Counted from the first letter of the stretch, positions 23,901-34,540 are shown. The stretch is DNA of 64,000 nt from Desulfovibrio sp. ZJ369 (GCF_011039085.1 NZ_JAAKEI010000012.1:1-64000); one strand, 5' to 3'. The notes: generated by a model from the letters alone, not told the origin. Numbers and translations are program-made.

Positions 23901-24878
23901 CTATTCATTGTACAGCGTGAGGTAAAGATCGCCCTGCCAGGGGCCGACCCGCCTGCCCAGGCCCCGCAGGCGCACGGGCTTGCCAACGCTGAAATCAGGC
24001 GGCAGGGTTATCTCAACGGTGTGCAGCTCGCCGGAAATCCCGCGGCGGATTTGCAGGCGCACATGCCTGCCCGGGGCCAGTTTGGCGGCCGGGAGGGTCA
24101 GGCTCTGCTCCTCATCGATCTGACGGCGCAGCCAGTCTTTGACGATGCCTGTAACGCCCTTGTTGAAATCCGTGTTCCATTTGGACGTGCCCCAGGCCAG
24201 ATTGCCCTGATGGAGCCTGGTGTTTTTCTTTTCCCGGGCCTCGGCGGGGCGGGGCCGGGAGGTATTTTTTTTCGCCTCGTCCTGGCCATCCGCCTGTTTA
24301 CGATTCAACTCACTGTAAATATCCTCAAAAACACGTCGGGCAAAAGGATCATTGAGCAGATCCCGGAGCACATCCTGTTCCGCATAGCCGTTCCGGCTTT
24401 CTTCAGCCTGTTCGCGCCGGGATGGGCCCTCCGTCGGACCGGTTTGCCCATTGGCCTTTTTTGTTTCGTGGGCAGCGGACCGGGCGTGCTCTGCCGTGCG
24501 GCTTTCTTCTGCCTTTCCTGCCCCGGTTTGTGGTCCGGAAGCCTCTTGCCCCCTCTCGGGCTCCTGCTTTTTCTGATTCTGAGGCTGCGCGCCGGCCCGC
24601 TCTGCTGTATTCTGTCGCGCCTGGGCCTCGGGCCGTCGGGTCTGCTTCTTTTCCCTGTTCTCGGCAGCGGGTTTGAGCACCCCTGAAAGGGCCACATAGG
24701 CCTCATTGAGCAATTGAAACTGTCGGCTGGCCTCGGGATTGTCAGGGTTCAAATCCGGATGCAGCTCAAAAGCGCGCCGTCGGTAAGCCCGTTTCAGGGC
24801 TTCCAGATCAGCTCCTTTCTCAAGCATGAGAATGGCGTAGCATTCCTTGACGGAGAGCTGGCGTGGCGTGCGTCGCAT
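23901..24878 (-). CDS. J-domain protein with DnaJ-type C-terminal domain
   Basis: A 325-residue co-chaperone-like protein. The J domain is at the N-terminus (about 9-70) with the HPD triad at 40-42 (AFELHPDLNPDNPEA), the site that stimulates Hsp70 ATPase. A long charged, Gln/Glu/Lys-rich linker follows (about 75-225). The C-terminal 60 residues (ISGELHTVEITLPPDFSVGK then GDLYLTLY) match the end of the DnaJ/CbpA substrate-binding fold. There is no zinc-finger region, so it is a type II/III J protein rather than DnaJ itself. It starts one base after the upstream YkgJ-like gene stops. Confidence 0.85.
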   Translation of the reverse strand: MRRTPRQLSVKECYAILMLEKGADLEALKRAYRRRAFELHPDLNPDNPEASRQFQLLNEAYVALSGVLKPAAENREKKQTRRPEAQARQNTAERAGAQPQNQKKQEPERGQEASGPQTGAGKAEESRTAEHARSAAHETKKANGQTGPTEGPSRREQAEESRNGYAEQDVLRDLLNDPFARRVFEDIYSELNRKQADGQDEAKKNTSRPRPAEAREKKNTRLHQGNLAWGTSKWNTDFNKGVTGIVKDWLRRQIDEEQSLTLPAAKLAPGRHVRLQIRRGISGELHTVEITLPPDFSVGKPVRLRGLGRRVGPWQGDLYLTLYNE

Positions 24879-24879
24879 C

Positions 24880-25332
24880 TTACTTGAGAATCAGCGCGTT
24901 GGCTTCGCAGGAAGGGTCGTTTGCAATGAGCCCATGCGCACGCAAATAGCTGCGCCCCAGCCGGGAGAAAACCGCATGTTCCACCTCTGGCGCGATGCCC
25001 GGGCAAAATTTTTTGGCCAAAGCAAGGCTTGCCGGATCTTCCAGATTGCCGCGAAAAAAAGGCCAGGCCCGGCAAATGGCCGGTTTCGCCTCATGCACGC
25101 CGCAACCCTGACCCTGTCTGAAAAAAATACAACGATCGTCCTCGCCGGAGCGTATTTTCAACTTGCCGTTGGAGCGCTCGCCGTAACGCGCAATGACTTC
25201 ATCGGCAGCAAGATTCAAAAACGCGCAAAGGCGCGCGAGATCCGCCGGGCTGACCACAATGCCGCCACGGCCTTCACAGCAGTGGCCGCACATGCGGCAG
25301 GCAAAAACGGTTTCCGTATTCCAAACGACCAT
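24880..25332 (-). CDS. YkgJ-family cysteine cluster protein
   Basis: A 150-residue protein of the YkgJ/CxxCxxCC family, thought to bind zinc or an iron-sulfur cluster. FACRMCGHCCEGRGG supplies the signature; DRCIFFRQGQGCGVHEAKPA then ICRAWPFF supplies the second set of cysteines; a further Cys lies in KKFCPGI. The reading frame continues upstream to a TTG at 25356 that would overlap the CoA-binding gene by 4 bases; the ATG at 25332 is preferred only because it is an ATG, and neither has a good binding site. It is packed between two genes on the same strand. Confidence 0.8.
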   Translation of the reverse strand: MVVWNTETVFACRMCGHCCEGRGGIVVSPADLARLCAFLNLAADEVIARYGERSNGKLKIRSGEDDRCIFFRQGQGCGVHEAKPAICRAWPFFRGNLEDPASLALAKKFCPGIAPEVEHAVFSRLGRSYLRAHGLIANDPSCEANALILK

Positions 25333-25352
25333 CAGAAGGAAGCCCTGCAATT

Positions 25353-25778
25353 TCAATGTTGCTGCGCGTTGCCCGGAAGGCGGGCATGTTCCACCATCAG
25401 GCAGGCGTTTTCAACAATCTCAACGCCCGTGCCTGCAAGTATTTCGCTCACCTCAGGCGAGCTGATGCCCAGTTGCATCCAAAACAGTTTTGGCCGCCAG
25501 GGCAGGGCCAAGACTTCGCGCGCATGCCCCGGGCAATGCGGCGGCGCGCGAAAAACGTCAATCACATCCACCGGCTCAGGCAGAGCCGCCAGATCGGGAA
25601 AAGCCGCCAGGCCCCAGACCGTCTTGCGCGCCGGATGCACCGGATATACGATATAGCCCTGATGCAGCAGATAACGGCCCACAGTGTCCACCGGCTGGCC
25701 GGGCTTGTCCTTGGCGCCCAGAACGGCTATGCGGCGGGCATTTTGCAGGATGGTGCGAAGAGCCGTATTGTCAAGCAT
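25353..25778 (-). CDS. CoA-binding domain protein (YccU-like)
   Basis: A 141-residue single-domain Rossmann protein. IAVLGAKDKPGQPVDTVGRY is the nucleotide-binding loop, followed by GYIVYPVHPARKTVWGLAAF, VDVIDVFRAP, KLFWMQLGISSPEV and VVENACLMVEH-type sequence (here VEIVENACLMVEH), the order seen in YccU-like CoA-binding proteins. Acyl-CoA synthetases share this fold, but there is no synthetase domain here. The ATG at 25778 is chosen because the domain starts right after it; the longer frame has no family-like residues. It heads a three-gene run with ykgJ and the J-domain gene. Confidence 0.8.
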   Translation of the reverse strand: MLDNTALRTILQNARRIAVLGAKDKPGQPVDTVGRYLLHQGYIVYPVHPARKTVWGLAAFPDLAALPEPVDVIDVFRAPPHCPGHAREVLALPWRPKLFWMQLGISSPEVSEILAGTGVEIVENACLMVEHARLPGNAQQH

Positions 25779-26151
25779 GAGGAAACCCGTCTCTTGCCTC
25801 GCGCGGACAAAGGCGCGGCAAAAAAAGATGCGTGAAAAATGCGGAAACCGGCGCTGCAACCGGGCCTGCATACATTTTGAAAAAGACGCGGCGCGTTCTG
25901 ACTGCCGTTGCCTGTGCGCCGAAATACCGGCATTGCCGTCAGCCTTTTTCTATTGTGAGTGATTACCATAGCTGCCTCTGGGAAAATGCGCAAGCCGCCG
26001 GTTGCGCATTGTCAGGGCTGACGTATCTTCTGCGGCAGCCCTGTGTGCAGTGTGCGCTGGTCCGCCATTTGAGCGGCGCGGCCGATCTTGCCGCAAACCA
26101 CGGCCTGTGGTAGGCCCTGCGGCACTGCTGCGCGAAAAAAAGGTCATAACT
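25779..26151. other. Divergent intergenic stretch with a dispersed hairpin
   Basis: Space between the minus-strand CoA-binding gene and the plus-strand membrane-protein gene. It must hold promoters for both, though I cannot place them. It contains one copy of the CAGGGCTG hairpin family (26013-26043). Confidence 0.5.
26013..26043. repeat. CAGGGCTG...CAGCCCTG hairpin, copy 1
   Basis: A perfect 8-bp stem with the loop ACGTATCTTCTGCGG. Nearly the same sequence occurs at 35426-35457, loop included, so it is a dispersed repeat rather than a chance hairpin. Confidence 0.7.
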
Positions 26152-27849
26152 ATGCTGTTGTGCTTGCGGACAACGAAAAACGCCTGGGCTTGGGCAGCGG
26201 CCGTACTCACGCCCTTGGCCTACTTGTGGCTGTACACGCCCTACGGCATGGACACCACGGATTTCGGCTATTTTTACGGCTATGCCTGGCGCATTCTGCA
26301 GGGGCAGGTTCCGTACCGGGATTTTTATTATATCAAGCCTGCGCTGCCTTTGTACTGGCACGCTTTCTGGATGTGGCTCACGCCAGAAAGTCTCAATGTG
26401 CTGGCTGGAAAAGCCGGTTTTGTGGCGGGCATGCTGGGCGCATCCTGGTTTGCCGCGCTTTTTCTGCGCAAATTGTACCGGCTGGAAGCTCTGGATCTGC
26501 CGCTGCCCCTGCTTGCCACTCTGGGTTTTGTCTGGGGTGTGCATAGTTTTCCGCATATGCCCTGGCATACGGTGGACGGCATTTTATTCGCCGGCGCGGC
26601 CCTTTGGGCGGCCGTATGCGGTTGGCCCTGGGCGGCAGGCATTCTTGCGGGCAGCGCCATGCTCTGCAAGCAATCCTTTTTGCTCATGCCTTTCGGCGTG
26701 CTGCTGCTGATTTGGCTGACGCGGCCCCGGCGGCGCGAAGTTCTTTATTGTCTGGCTGCCTGGCTGGCCTTGCTGGCTCTTGTTTACGCGTTCTTGCGCC
26801 ATGCCGGGGCCTGGGCGCCGTTTTTACGCATGACTACCGGGCAACTGGATATCCGTGAAGCCCTGGATGCAGGCATACTGATTTATCTCCGGCAAAACTG
26901 GTGGCTGCCCGCTCTGGCCATGCTGCCCCGGCTCGCGGCGCATGCGGCTAAAAAATCCCTGCCCGCGGCGGGCCAGCCCGCTTATCTCTATCTGCTCTTG
27001 CTGGCGGGCTGTTATATCTTTGAAGTTCTGCGCAGCAAAACCTGGATCGGGTATGGTCTGTCCTGGCCCACGCTTTTTATGGTTTTGGGCGGCGTCTGCA
27101 TCCTGTTCCCCCAGGTTTTTTTGACGGCCTGGCTGCGCGACGGGATTTCGCCGCATCCGCGCCTGCGCGCGTCCGCGGGTTTGGGCGTGGGGCTGCTGGC
27201 GGCCTGGTCCGTCGCGATCAGCGGCGGTTATAAGATCCCGGCTTTTTTTGCCGTTCCCCTGCTGTTTTCGCTGCTGCTGATTCACGTCCGGCTGGGCGGC
27301 AAGGCGCGCCCTCTCGCCTGGTTCGCGCTGTTGACAGGGCTGCTGATCTTCGGGATCGGGTACCAATATCCCTATGTCTTCCCCACGCGGCCCATGCCTC
27401 GAAGCGCTCTGACGCTTGACGCCGGGCAGATCTATACCAAGGCGCGCGGCGTGATGGTCGATGCGCAGATGTATGCCAAGCTGGCGGAACTGAAGCAATT
27501 GCGCGCCAAATACGGGCCGCGTTACAAGACGCTGCCCGGCTTTTCCTTTGCCTATTACCTTGCTGACGATCTGCCGATGTACGGCTCGGATTGGCTCATT
27601 GACTGGGAAATCAACGCCGAAGTCGATGCGCTGTATGCTGAACTGCTGCAAAAGAAGCTGACAGTCTTTATGGAACGGGATCAGATGGATACGCTCAAGG
27701 CAGACGCCTATGAGCGTGCCGGATACTCCGTGCCCCAGCGAGTGCGGCGTGAGTGGCGTATCGTGGAGGAAACGCCGCATTTTGTGGTTTTTCAGCCGCC
27801 CCTTGCCGCGTCTGCGCAGGATGACGGGGGCGGGCAAAGGCAGGAATAG
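26152..27849 (+). CDS. Multi-pass membrane protein, glycosyltransferase-39/ArnT-like
   Basis: A 565-residue protein with about ten membrane helices and a soluble C-terminal domain of about 140 residues. The first periplasmic loop begins YTPYGMDTTDFGYFYGYAWR with QGQVPYRDFYYIKP, which matches the acidic-motif loop of polyprenyl-phosphate-sugar-dependent transferases (GT39, ArnT, GT83). These move sugars or mannose to lipids or proteins on the outer face of the inner membrane. The ATG at 26152 has AAGG about 9 bases upstream; the open frame before it has no membrane-protein character. It ends at a bidirectional terminator shared with glyA. The acceptor is unknown. Confidence 0.7.
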   Translation: MLLCLRTTKNAWAWAAAVLTPLAYLWLYTPYGMDTTDFGYFYGYAWRILQGQVPYRDFYYIKPALPLYWHAFWMWLTPESLNVLAGKAGFVAGMLGASWFAALFLRKLYRLEALDLPLPLLATLGFVWGVHSFPHMPWHTVDGILFAGAALWAAVCGWPWAAGILAGSAMLCKQSFLLMPFGVLLLIWLTRPRRREVLYCLAAWLALLALVYAFLRHAGAWAPFLRMTTGQLDIREALDAGILIYLRQNWWLPALAMLPRLAAHAAKKSLPAAGQPAYLYLLLLAGCYIFEVLRSKTWIGYGLSWPTLFMVLGGVCILFPQVFLTAWLRDGISPHPRLRASAGLGVGLLAAWSVAISGGYKIPAFFAVPLLFSLLLIHVRLGGKARPLAWFALLTGLLIFGIGYQYPYVFPTRPMPRSALTLDAGQIYTKARGVMVDAQMYAKLAELKQLRAKYGPRYKTLPGFSFAYYLADDLPMYGSDWLIDWEINAEVDALYAELLQKKLTVFMERDQMDTLKADAYERAGYSVPQRVRREWRIVEETPHFVVFQPPLAASAQDDGGGQRQE

Positions 27850-27853
27850 GCTT

Positions 27854-27909
27854 AGAGCATTTTCAAAGAGAAAATGCTCAAAGCCCCGATTTGTGCAAAT
27901 CGGGGCTTT
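27854..27909. terminator. Bidirectional terminator between convergent genes, plus TAGAGC-family hairpin
   Basis: A 13-bp perfect stem AAAGCCCCGATTT-gtgc-AAATCGGGGCTTT at 27880-27909, preceded by a GAGCATTTTC-aaaga-GAAAATGCTC hairpin (27855-27879) of the TAGAGC family. It lies between the convergent membrane-protein gene and glyA; the A- and T-flanked stem can work in both directions. Confidence 0.8.
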
Positions 27910-27953
27910 GTCAAATGCCTGAGAGCTCGCGGCCTTCGTCCTGAAAAAAGAGC

Positions 27954-29192
<1,239 letters not shown>

Positions 29193-29299
29193 GAAGGCTC
29201 ATCCTTTGCTAAACGTATGCTGCCCGCCGAAGCGGCGGGCAGGTATGCCGGATTGACCGCACTCGTGCGCCCGGCGACTCATGCCGCGGGGCGCGCCCG

Positions 29300-30547
29300 T
29301 CAGGCATTCCATTTTTTCAGAATCAGGCTGGCATTGGTGCCCCCGAAACCGAAGGAATTGCACATGGCATATTCACAGGCGATTTTTTGGGAGCCGTCGG
29401 CCATGTAATCCAAATCGCACTGCGGATCGGGATTTTCCAGATTAATGGTGCCGGGCAGCATTTCATCATGCAGGGCCAGGGCCGTGAAGACCGTCTCAAT
29501 GCCGCCTGCCGCCCCCAGGAGATGACCGGTCATGGATTTTGTGGCGGAAATTTTGATCTTTTTGGCATGGTCGCCAAAGACCAGCTTGATGGCCTTGGTT
29601 TCGGTGCTGTCGTTGAGTTGCGTGGATGTGGCATGGGCATTGATATGGCCCACGGCCGAGGGCGAGATGCCTGCCTCATGCAGGGCGTTTTGCATGGCCC
29701 GGGCCATGCCCTCGCCGTTTTCGCAGGGGGCGGTCATATGATAGGCGTCTCCGGACGCTCCGTAACCCGCAAGTTCAGCGTAAATTTTCGCGCCGCGGGC
29801 CTGGGCTGACTCCAGGGACTCCAGCAGAAGGAGCCCCGCGCCTTCGCCGATCACAAATCCGTCGCGTTTGGCGTCAAACGGACGTGAAGCGCGGGTGGGC
29901 TCGTCATTATAGTGGCTGGAAAGCGCTTTCAGGGCAGTAAAACCGGCCACGCCCAACGGCGTCACTGTGGCTTCCACCCCGCCGGAAATGGCAGTGGTGA
30001 CCCGGCCCAGAAGAATCTCGCTGTAGGCGGTGCCCACGGCGTGAATGGCCGAGGCGCAGGCCGTGGTGGTGACGATGTTCGGGCCTTTGGCGCCGGTAAG
30101 GATGGAAATCTGCCCCGGCCCCATGTTGGAAATGAGCATGGGAATCATGAAGGGAGAAATCTTGTGGGGGCCGGATTCCAGCAGTTTGGCATGGTAGGTT
30201 TCAATAGTATGCAGGCCCCCGAGCCCGATGCCCAGAATCACCGCAGTATCATAGGCGTTGGCCTCGGTGACTTCAAAGCCGGAATCCTGCAGCAGCATTT
30301 TGGCGGCAGCCACGGCAAACTGGGTAAAGCGATCCATGCGCCGCACCTGCTTGGGCGGCATATACGCTTCAGGCGCAAAATTTTTCACTTCTCCGGCAAT
30401 GCGCGAGTCGTAGGCCGAAGCGTCAAAAAGCGTGATGGGCGCAATGCCTGACTCGCCGGCGAGCAGTTTTTTCCAGGTGTTTTCAATGTCGTTGGCGAGG
30501 GGCGTAACGCCGCTTACGCCGGTGATCACTACGCGGGGACGGGTCAT
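29300..30547 (-). CDS. fabF: Beta-ketoacyl-ACP synthase II
   Basis: A 415-residue condensing enzyme of fatty-acid elongation. The Cys-His-His active site is seen as TTACASAIHAVG, HINAHATSTQLND and KSMTGHLLGAAGG. Length and ends (GVTPLANDIENTWKKLLAGE, FGFGGTNASLILKK) are full. AAGGAG lies 6 bases before the ATG. It is downstream of acpP in the fab run and probably uses the acyl carrier encoded there. Confidence 0.97.
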   Translation of the reverse strand: MTRPRVVITGVSGVTPLANDIENTWKKLLAGESGIAPITLFDASAYDSRIAGEVKNFAPEAYMPPKQVRRMDRFTQFAVAAAKMLLQDSGFEVTEANAYDTAVILGIGLGGLHTIETYHAKLLESGPHKISPFMIPMLISNMGPGQISILTGAKGPNIVTTTACASAIHAVGTAYSEILLGRVTTAISGGVEATVTPLGVAGFTALKALSSHYNDEPTRASRPFDAKRDGFVIGEGAGLLLLESLESAQARGAKIYAELAGYGASGDAYHMTAPCENGEGMARAMQNALHEAGISPSAVGHINAHATSTQLNDSTETKAIKLVFGDHAKKIKISATKSMTGHLLGAAGGIETVFTALALHDEMLPGTINLENPDPQCDLDYMADGSQKIACEYAMCNSFGFGGTNASLILKKWNA

Positions 30548-30821
30548 GCAAACTCCTTATGGGCGGAGGGGCAGACGCCCCCCGCTCTTGGGGAATAAAT
30601 ACCGGCCGGGGCGCCCCTCCACTTGCCCTTACACGGGAAAACAACATCCTTCCGTTGCCGCAATGCCGTGAAGCCGCCGGCGCTGGGCCGCGCCGGAGAT
30701 ATTCTCAGGCCGCAAGCTGCCGGAAGTCCGGGCGTTTCCCGTCCAGGCAGAGCGTGAGCATGCCCCGCTGTCGGCATGCGGCCCTTTACGCTCGGTAAAG
30801 GAGCCGCCGCCGGCACGGTTG

Positions 30822-31055
30822 CTACTTTTTGTTTTCAATATACGAAATGGCGTCCTGAACCTTGAGAATCTTCTGGGCGTCGTCATCGGCAATTTCAATG
30901 TCAAACTCTTCTTCCATGGCCATGATCAGCTCGGTCAGGTCCAGAGAGTCCGCGCCGAGATCTTCCACAAAAGAAGCTTCGGGCTTCACTTCATCAGCGT
31001 TCACGCCCAATTGATCAACAATGATCTTGGTTACTTTTTCCGCAACATCAGACAT
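30822..31055 (-). CDS. acpP: Acyl carrier protein
   Basis: A 77-residue acidic protein. The phosphopantetheine serine is in [22 protein letters not shown] stands 6 bases before the ATG at 31055; the open frame upstream of that ATG is unrelated. It lies between fabG and fabF, the usual order in Desulfovibrio-type fab clusters. The 274 bases downstream before fabF contain G+C-rich hairpins but no gene. Confidence 0.97.
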   Translation of the reverse strand: MSDVAEKVTKIIVDQLGVNADEVKPEASFVEDLGADSLDLTELIMAMEEEFDIEIADDDAQKILKVQDAISYIENKK

Positions 31056-31265
31056 GGTATCCTCCAGGGTAGTATTGATTTTGTCTACTATGACCGGTTG
31101 CGCAAAAGCATTCCGGGCATGGTGGCCGGGCATTTTCAGCATGAAAATATCCGGTCCTGAAATCTTTTCAACAACGACCGGGAGCTGTGCCGACAAAAAC
31201 CGTACTTTGTTTGCGGCGTCGGCCAGGCTCCTCCCCGCGAGCGCCGCATGGGCTTGACGCCTTCC

Positions 31266-32042
31266 TCAGCAGTACATGCCGCCATTGACGGCCAGCACCT
31301 GCCCGGTAATGTAGGCGGCTTTGTCCGAGGCGAGAAAAGCCACGGCTTCCGCCACATCCTGAGGCAAACCCATGCGCTTGAGGGGAATGGATTCCACATA
31401 GCTTGCGCGCGTCTCGTCAGGCAGGGCGGCGGTCATGTCCGTTTCAATAAAGCCCGGGGCAACGGCGTTGACGGTGATGCTGCGGGCGGCCAGTTCTTTG
31501 GCGCAGGACTTGGTAAGGCCGATCAGGCCCGCCTTGGCCGCCACATAGTTGGCCTGCCCGGCATTGCCCATCTGGCCCACCACCGACGCGATGTTGATGA
31601 TCCGCCCGCTGCGGTTCCTGCTCATAATTTTGGCCGCTTCGCGGGAGCAGACAAAAGCTCCGCGCAGATTGACGGCCAGCACCCTGTCGAAATCCTCGTC
31701 TTTCATGCGGACCAGGAAACCGTCCTTGGTGATTCCGGCGTTGTTGACCAGTACAGCCAGATTCGCTTTGCCCTTGATTTCCTCTGCAAAAAAGTCCGCT
31801 ACAGCGGCGCTGTCGCCCACATTGAGCGCAAAAGCCCGGGCGCGCCCTCCGGCAGCCGCGATCTCGGCCACTGTTTTTTCCGCTTCAGCGGGCCGGCTTG
31901 CGTAGGTGAGAAAAACCTGAAAGCCGTCACGGGCAAGCGTGAGGGCAATGGCCCGGCCTATGCCCCGCGAACCGCCGGTGACCAGTGCCGTGGGCGCATC
32001 GGGCGCGGGAAAGGGAGAAAGCGTGCTTTGCGCTGTGCTCAT
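31266..32042 (-). CDS. fabG: 3-oxoacyl-ACP reductase
   Basis: A 258-residue short-chain dehydrogenase that reduces 3-oxoacyl-ACP with NADPH. The cofactor loop is TGGSRGIGRAIAL, then NNAGIT, and the Ser-Tyr-Lys set is in INIASVVGQMGNAGQANYVAAKAG. The C-terminus GQVLAVNGGMYC is typical. The first 14 residues after the ATG at 32042 are an extension relative to most FabG. AAAGGCAG precedes the start. It sits between fabH and acpP. Confidence 0.95.
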   Translation of the reverse strand: MSTAQSTLSPFPAPDAPTALVTGGSRGIGRAIALTLARDGFQVFLTYASRPAEAEKTVAEIAAAGGRARAFALNVGDSAAVADFFAEEIKGKANLAVLVNNAGITKDGFLVRMKDEDFDRVLAVNLRGAFVCSREAAKIMSRNRSGRIINIASVVGQMGNAGQANYVAAKAGLIGLTKSCAKELAARSITVNAVAPGFIETDMTAALPDETRASYVESIPLKRMGLPQDVAEAVAFLASDKAAYITGQVLAVNGGMYC

Positions 32043-32152
32043 GCTGTTTCTGCCTTTGCTGTGGATCATGCGGAAGTGCTGTTTTATAGCGCAGACGAAG
32101 TTTAATTTCAATGCGCGCGGCAGCGCTTTGCCGCCAAACTCCAGTGTAATGG

Positions 32153-33139
32153 CTAAAAGCGCAGCAAAGCCGCGCCCCAGGTCAGACCAGCGCCGAAAGC
32201 CGTCATCAGCACGCGATCCCCGGCCTTGATCCGCCCGGCGGCGCGGGCTTCGGCCAGGGCCAGGGGAATCGAGGCGGAAGAGGTGTTGCCGTATTGATCC
32301 ACATTGGTGAAAACGCGATCATTTTCAATATGCAGACGACTGCCCACGGCTTCGATAATCCGCAGATTCGCCTGATGGGGCACAAAAAGATCGACATCCG
32401 CCACAGAAAGATTGTTACGCGCCAGAATTTCCTCGCAGATGCGCACCATCTGCCGCACGGCATGCTTGTATGTCTCGCGGCCCTGCATGTGGATGAAAAA
32501 GTCCTCGTCCACCGTGTCGCCGGGGCTGTAGCGGCATGCCGTGCCGCCCCCCACAGTGATCAGATCGTGCTGTTTGCCGTCGCTGTGGCAGATGACGTCT
32601 TCCAGACCGGCCAGAGCCTTGTGGGGCGAGGCGGTCAGCACGCAGGCGGCGGCGCCGTCGCCGAACAGCACGCAGGTGGAACGGTCGCGCCAGTTGATGC
32701 GGCGGGTCAGAGCTTCCGTGCAAACAAAAAGAATACGGGCCTGCGCGTCCTGGCAGAGCAGGGCCCGGCAGATGGAAAGGCCATACAGAAAGCCCGAACA
32801 GGCCGCGCCGAAATCAAAAGCCATGACCGGCCCTGCGTTCAATTTGCCGGCCAGGATGCAGGCCACGGAAGGGGAAAGCAGATCCGGGGTGCAGGTGGCG
32901 GCAATGATGTGCGTCAGGCTTTCGGCGTCGACGCCCGCGGCCGCAAGCGCCTGATGCGCGGCCTTCAGGCCCAGGTCGGAGGCGTTCTCCTCGTCCGCCA
33001 GCCTCCGGCGCTGTCTGATGCCGGTGCGCGAGACGATCCACGCGTCATTGGTATCCACCAGCCTTGTCAGATGTTCATTGGTCAGTACGGCAGGCGGCAC
33101 ATAGGCGCTCAGCGAGTGCAGATGGCAGATTGGATTCAT
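32153..33139 (-). CDS. fabH: 3-oxoacyl-ACP synthase III
   Basis: A 328-residue initiating condensing enzyme (acetyl-CoA plus malonyl-ACP). Catalytic Cys is in AFDFGAACSGFLYGL, His in FVPHQANLRI and Asn in QYGNTSSASIPLAL; ends in GLTWGAALLRF as in FabH. It follows plsX, from which it is separated by a TAGAGC-family element, so read-through from plsX may be reduced. Confidence 0.96.
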   Translation of the reverse strand: MNPICHLHSLSAYVPPAVLTNEHLTRLVDTNDAWIVSRTGIRQRRRLADEENASDLGLKAAHQALAAAGVDAESLTHIIAATCTPDLLSPSVACILAGKLNAGPVMAFDFGAACSGFLYGLSICRALLCQDAQARILFVCTEALTRRINWRDRSTCVLFGDGAAACVLTASPHKALAGLEDVICHSDGKQHDLITVGGGTACRYSPGDTVDEDFFIHMQGRETYKHAVRQMVRICEEILARNNLSVADVDLFVPHQANLRIIEAVGSRLHIENDRVFTNVDQYGNTSSASIPLALAEARAAGRIKAGDRVLMTAFGAGLTWGAALLRF

Positions 33140-33166
33140 GGTGTTTACCGTCAGTTAGAACGTATT

Positions 33167-33326
33167 ACTTTTGAAACGCGCGCTCCGGCGCGTAACGGCG
33201 CAAGGGAATTTCCTCTGCTGTCGTCATCCGTAAGACGGCACAGCCGCCGACGGCTGACGCGCGCGCGGGCGGGCATGGCTTCGCCCTGCCAGAGCGTTTA
33301 GCTAATTTCATTAGCAAAACGCTCTA
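33167..33326. repeat. TAGAGC-family composite element (sister of 43283-43482)
   Basis: A CGCTCCGGCGCGTAACGGCG block, a CTGCTGTCGTCATCCGTA block with GGCACAGCCGCC, and the terminal hairpin GCGTTTAGCTAATTTCATTAGC-type stem ending GCAAAACGCTCTAG. The same blocks recur in the same order at 43283-43482. Its terminal TAG is the plsX stop codon (33324-33326). Confidence 0.8.
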
Positions 33327-34358
33327 GATGGCGCGGGAGAAACGGGTCAGCTCTTCATTGGCCAAAATGGTTGCAGCAAGGCGGTCATTGGTGCCCTTGC
33401 GCACAAAGGCGCCGCCCATCTTGATGGCATTGCTCATGGCCCTGGCGCTGGAACGGCCGTGGCAGACAATGGCCAGTCCCTGAAGGCCGAGCAGCGGCGC
33501 GCCGCCGTATTCGGCGTAGTCTATGGTGCGGGCAAAGTTTTTAAAGGCCTTCTTGGCCAGCATGCCCCCAAGGGCGGGAAGCAGGCCTGAAGTGAAGACG
33601 CGTTTGAGCATGCGGATCAGCGAAGCCGCAAGGCCCTCGCTCATTTTGACGACGACATTGCCCACAAAGCCATCGCAAATGACTACATCCAAATCGCCGG
33701 TAAAAATGTCCCGGCCTTCGGCATTGCCCACAAAATTGAGATTTTGGGCCATTTTCAAAAGTTCATAGGCTTCTTTGACCTGACAGTTGCCCTTGCCTTC
33801 TTCTTCGCCGATGCTCAAAAGGCTCACGCGCGGCGCGGCGTAACTCAGGAGATCGCGGGCAAAAGCATCGCCCATCAGCCCGAACTGAAAGAGATGGTAA
33901 GGGCGGCAGTCGACATTGGCTCCGGCATCCAGCACCACCACCGGATTTTTTTCAGTGGGCAGCAGAGCGGCCAGGGCCGGGCGCTCGACGCCGGGAAGCC
34001 GCCCCATGATAAACATGCCGCAAGCCACCGTGGCGCCGGAGTGTCCGGCGCTGACCACGCCGTCGGCGGCGCCATCCTTGACCAGGCGGCAAGCCACCTG
34101 GATTGAGGCGTTTTTTTTGCGGCGCAGAATATCCGAGGGCTTTTCATTCATGTGCACCACATCATCGGCCTGGACAATATCAAAATGCACGTTGGCGAGA
34201 TCGAGCTTTTGCAGCTCGCTCTCCAGCTTGGGGGTATCGCCCACAAGTAAAACATGCAAATCATGCAGACGGGCGGCCTCAATGGCGCCCGGCACCACCA
34301 CAGAGGGGCCGAAATCCCCACCCATGGCGTCCACGGCAATGACGGGGCGATCGCTCAT
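33324..34358 (-). CDS. plsX: Phosphate acyltransferase PlsX
   Basis: A 344-residue enzyme that makes acyl-phosphate from acyl-ACP, the first step of phospholipid synthesis with PlsY. Family motifs: IAVDAMGGDFGPSVVVPGA, VSAGHSGATVACGMF, ALAALLPTEKNPVVVLDAGA, VICDGFVGNVVVKMSEG and EYGGAPLLGLQG. The start overlaps the stop of rpmF (TAATG), so the pair is coupled, as in many bacteria. The UAG stop is contributed by a repeat element. Confidence 0.96.
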   Translation of the reverse strand: MSDRPVIAVDAMGGDFGPSVVVPGAIEAARLHDLHVLLVGDTPKLESELQKLDLANVHFDIVQADDVVHMNEKPSDILRRKKNASIQVACRLVKDGAADGVVSAGHSGATVACGMFIMGRLPGVERPALAALLPTEKNPVVVLDAGANVDCRPYHLFQFGLMGDAFARDLLSYAAPRVSLLSIGEEEGKGNCQVKEAYELLKMAQNLNFVGNAEGRDIFTGDLDVVICDGFVGNVVVKMSEGLAASLIRMLKRVFTSGLLPALGGMLAKKAFKNFARTIDYAEYGGAPLLGLQGLAIVCHGRSSARAMSNAIKMGGAFVRKGTNDRLAATILANEELTRFSRAI

Positions 34359-34540
34359 TATTCGTTTTCGTTTTTGGCGAGCACCTGGCGGCCCTTGTAA
34401 GCGCCGCAATTGGGGCAGACGCTGTGGGGCAGCGTGGGTTCGCCGCAGGAGCAGTAGATGACCGCGGGAACGGCCACATGATCGTGGGAACGGCGCATCC
34501 CTTTGCGGGAACGGGATTTTTTATTCTGCTGAACAGCCAT
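34358..34540 (-). CDS. rpmF: 50S ribosomal protein L32
   Basis: A 60-residue basic ribosomal protein. The N-terminus MAVQQNKKSRSRKGMRRSHD and the zinc-type knuckle (YCSCGEPTLPHSVCPNCGAY) define L32; four cysteines are kept. The frame is open further upstream, but the ATG at 34540 matches the family start and GGAG precedes it. It is the usual neighbour of DUF177 and plsX. Confidence 0.96.
   Translation of the reverse strand: MAVQQNKKSRSRKGMRRSHDHVAVPAVIYCSCGEPTLPHSVCPNCGAYKGRQVLAKNENE

Noticed and set aside
26002-26151. 50-residue N-terminal extension of the membrane glycosyltransferase-like protein
   Set aside because: The extension is Arg/Pro/Cys-rich, spans a dispersed hairpin and lacks a binding site; the ATG at 26152 is followed at once by a membrane helix.
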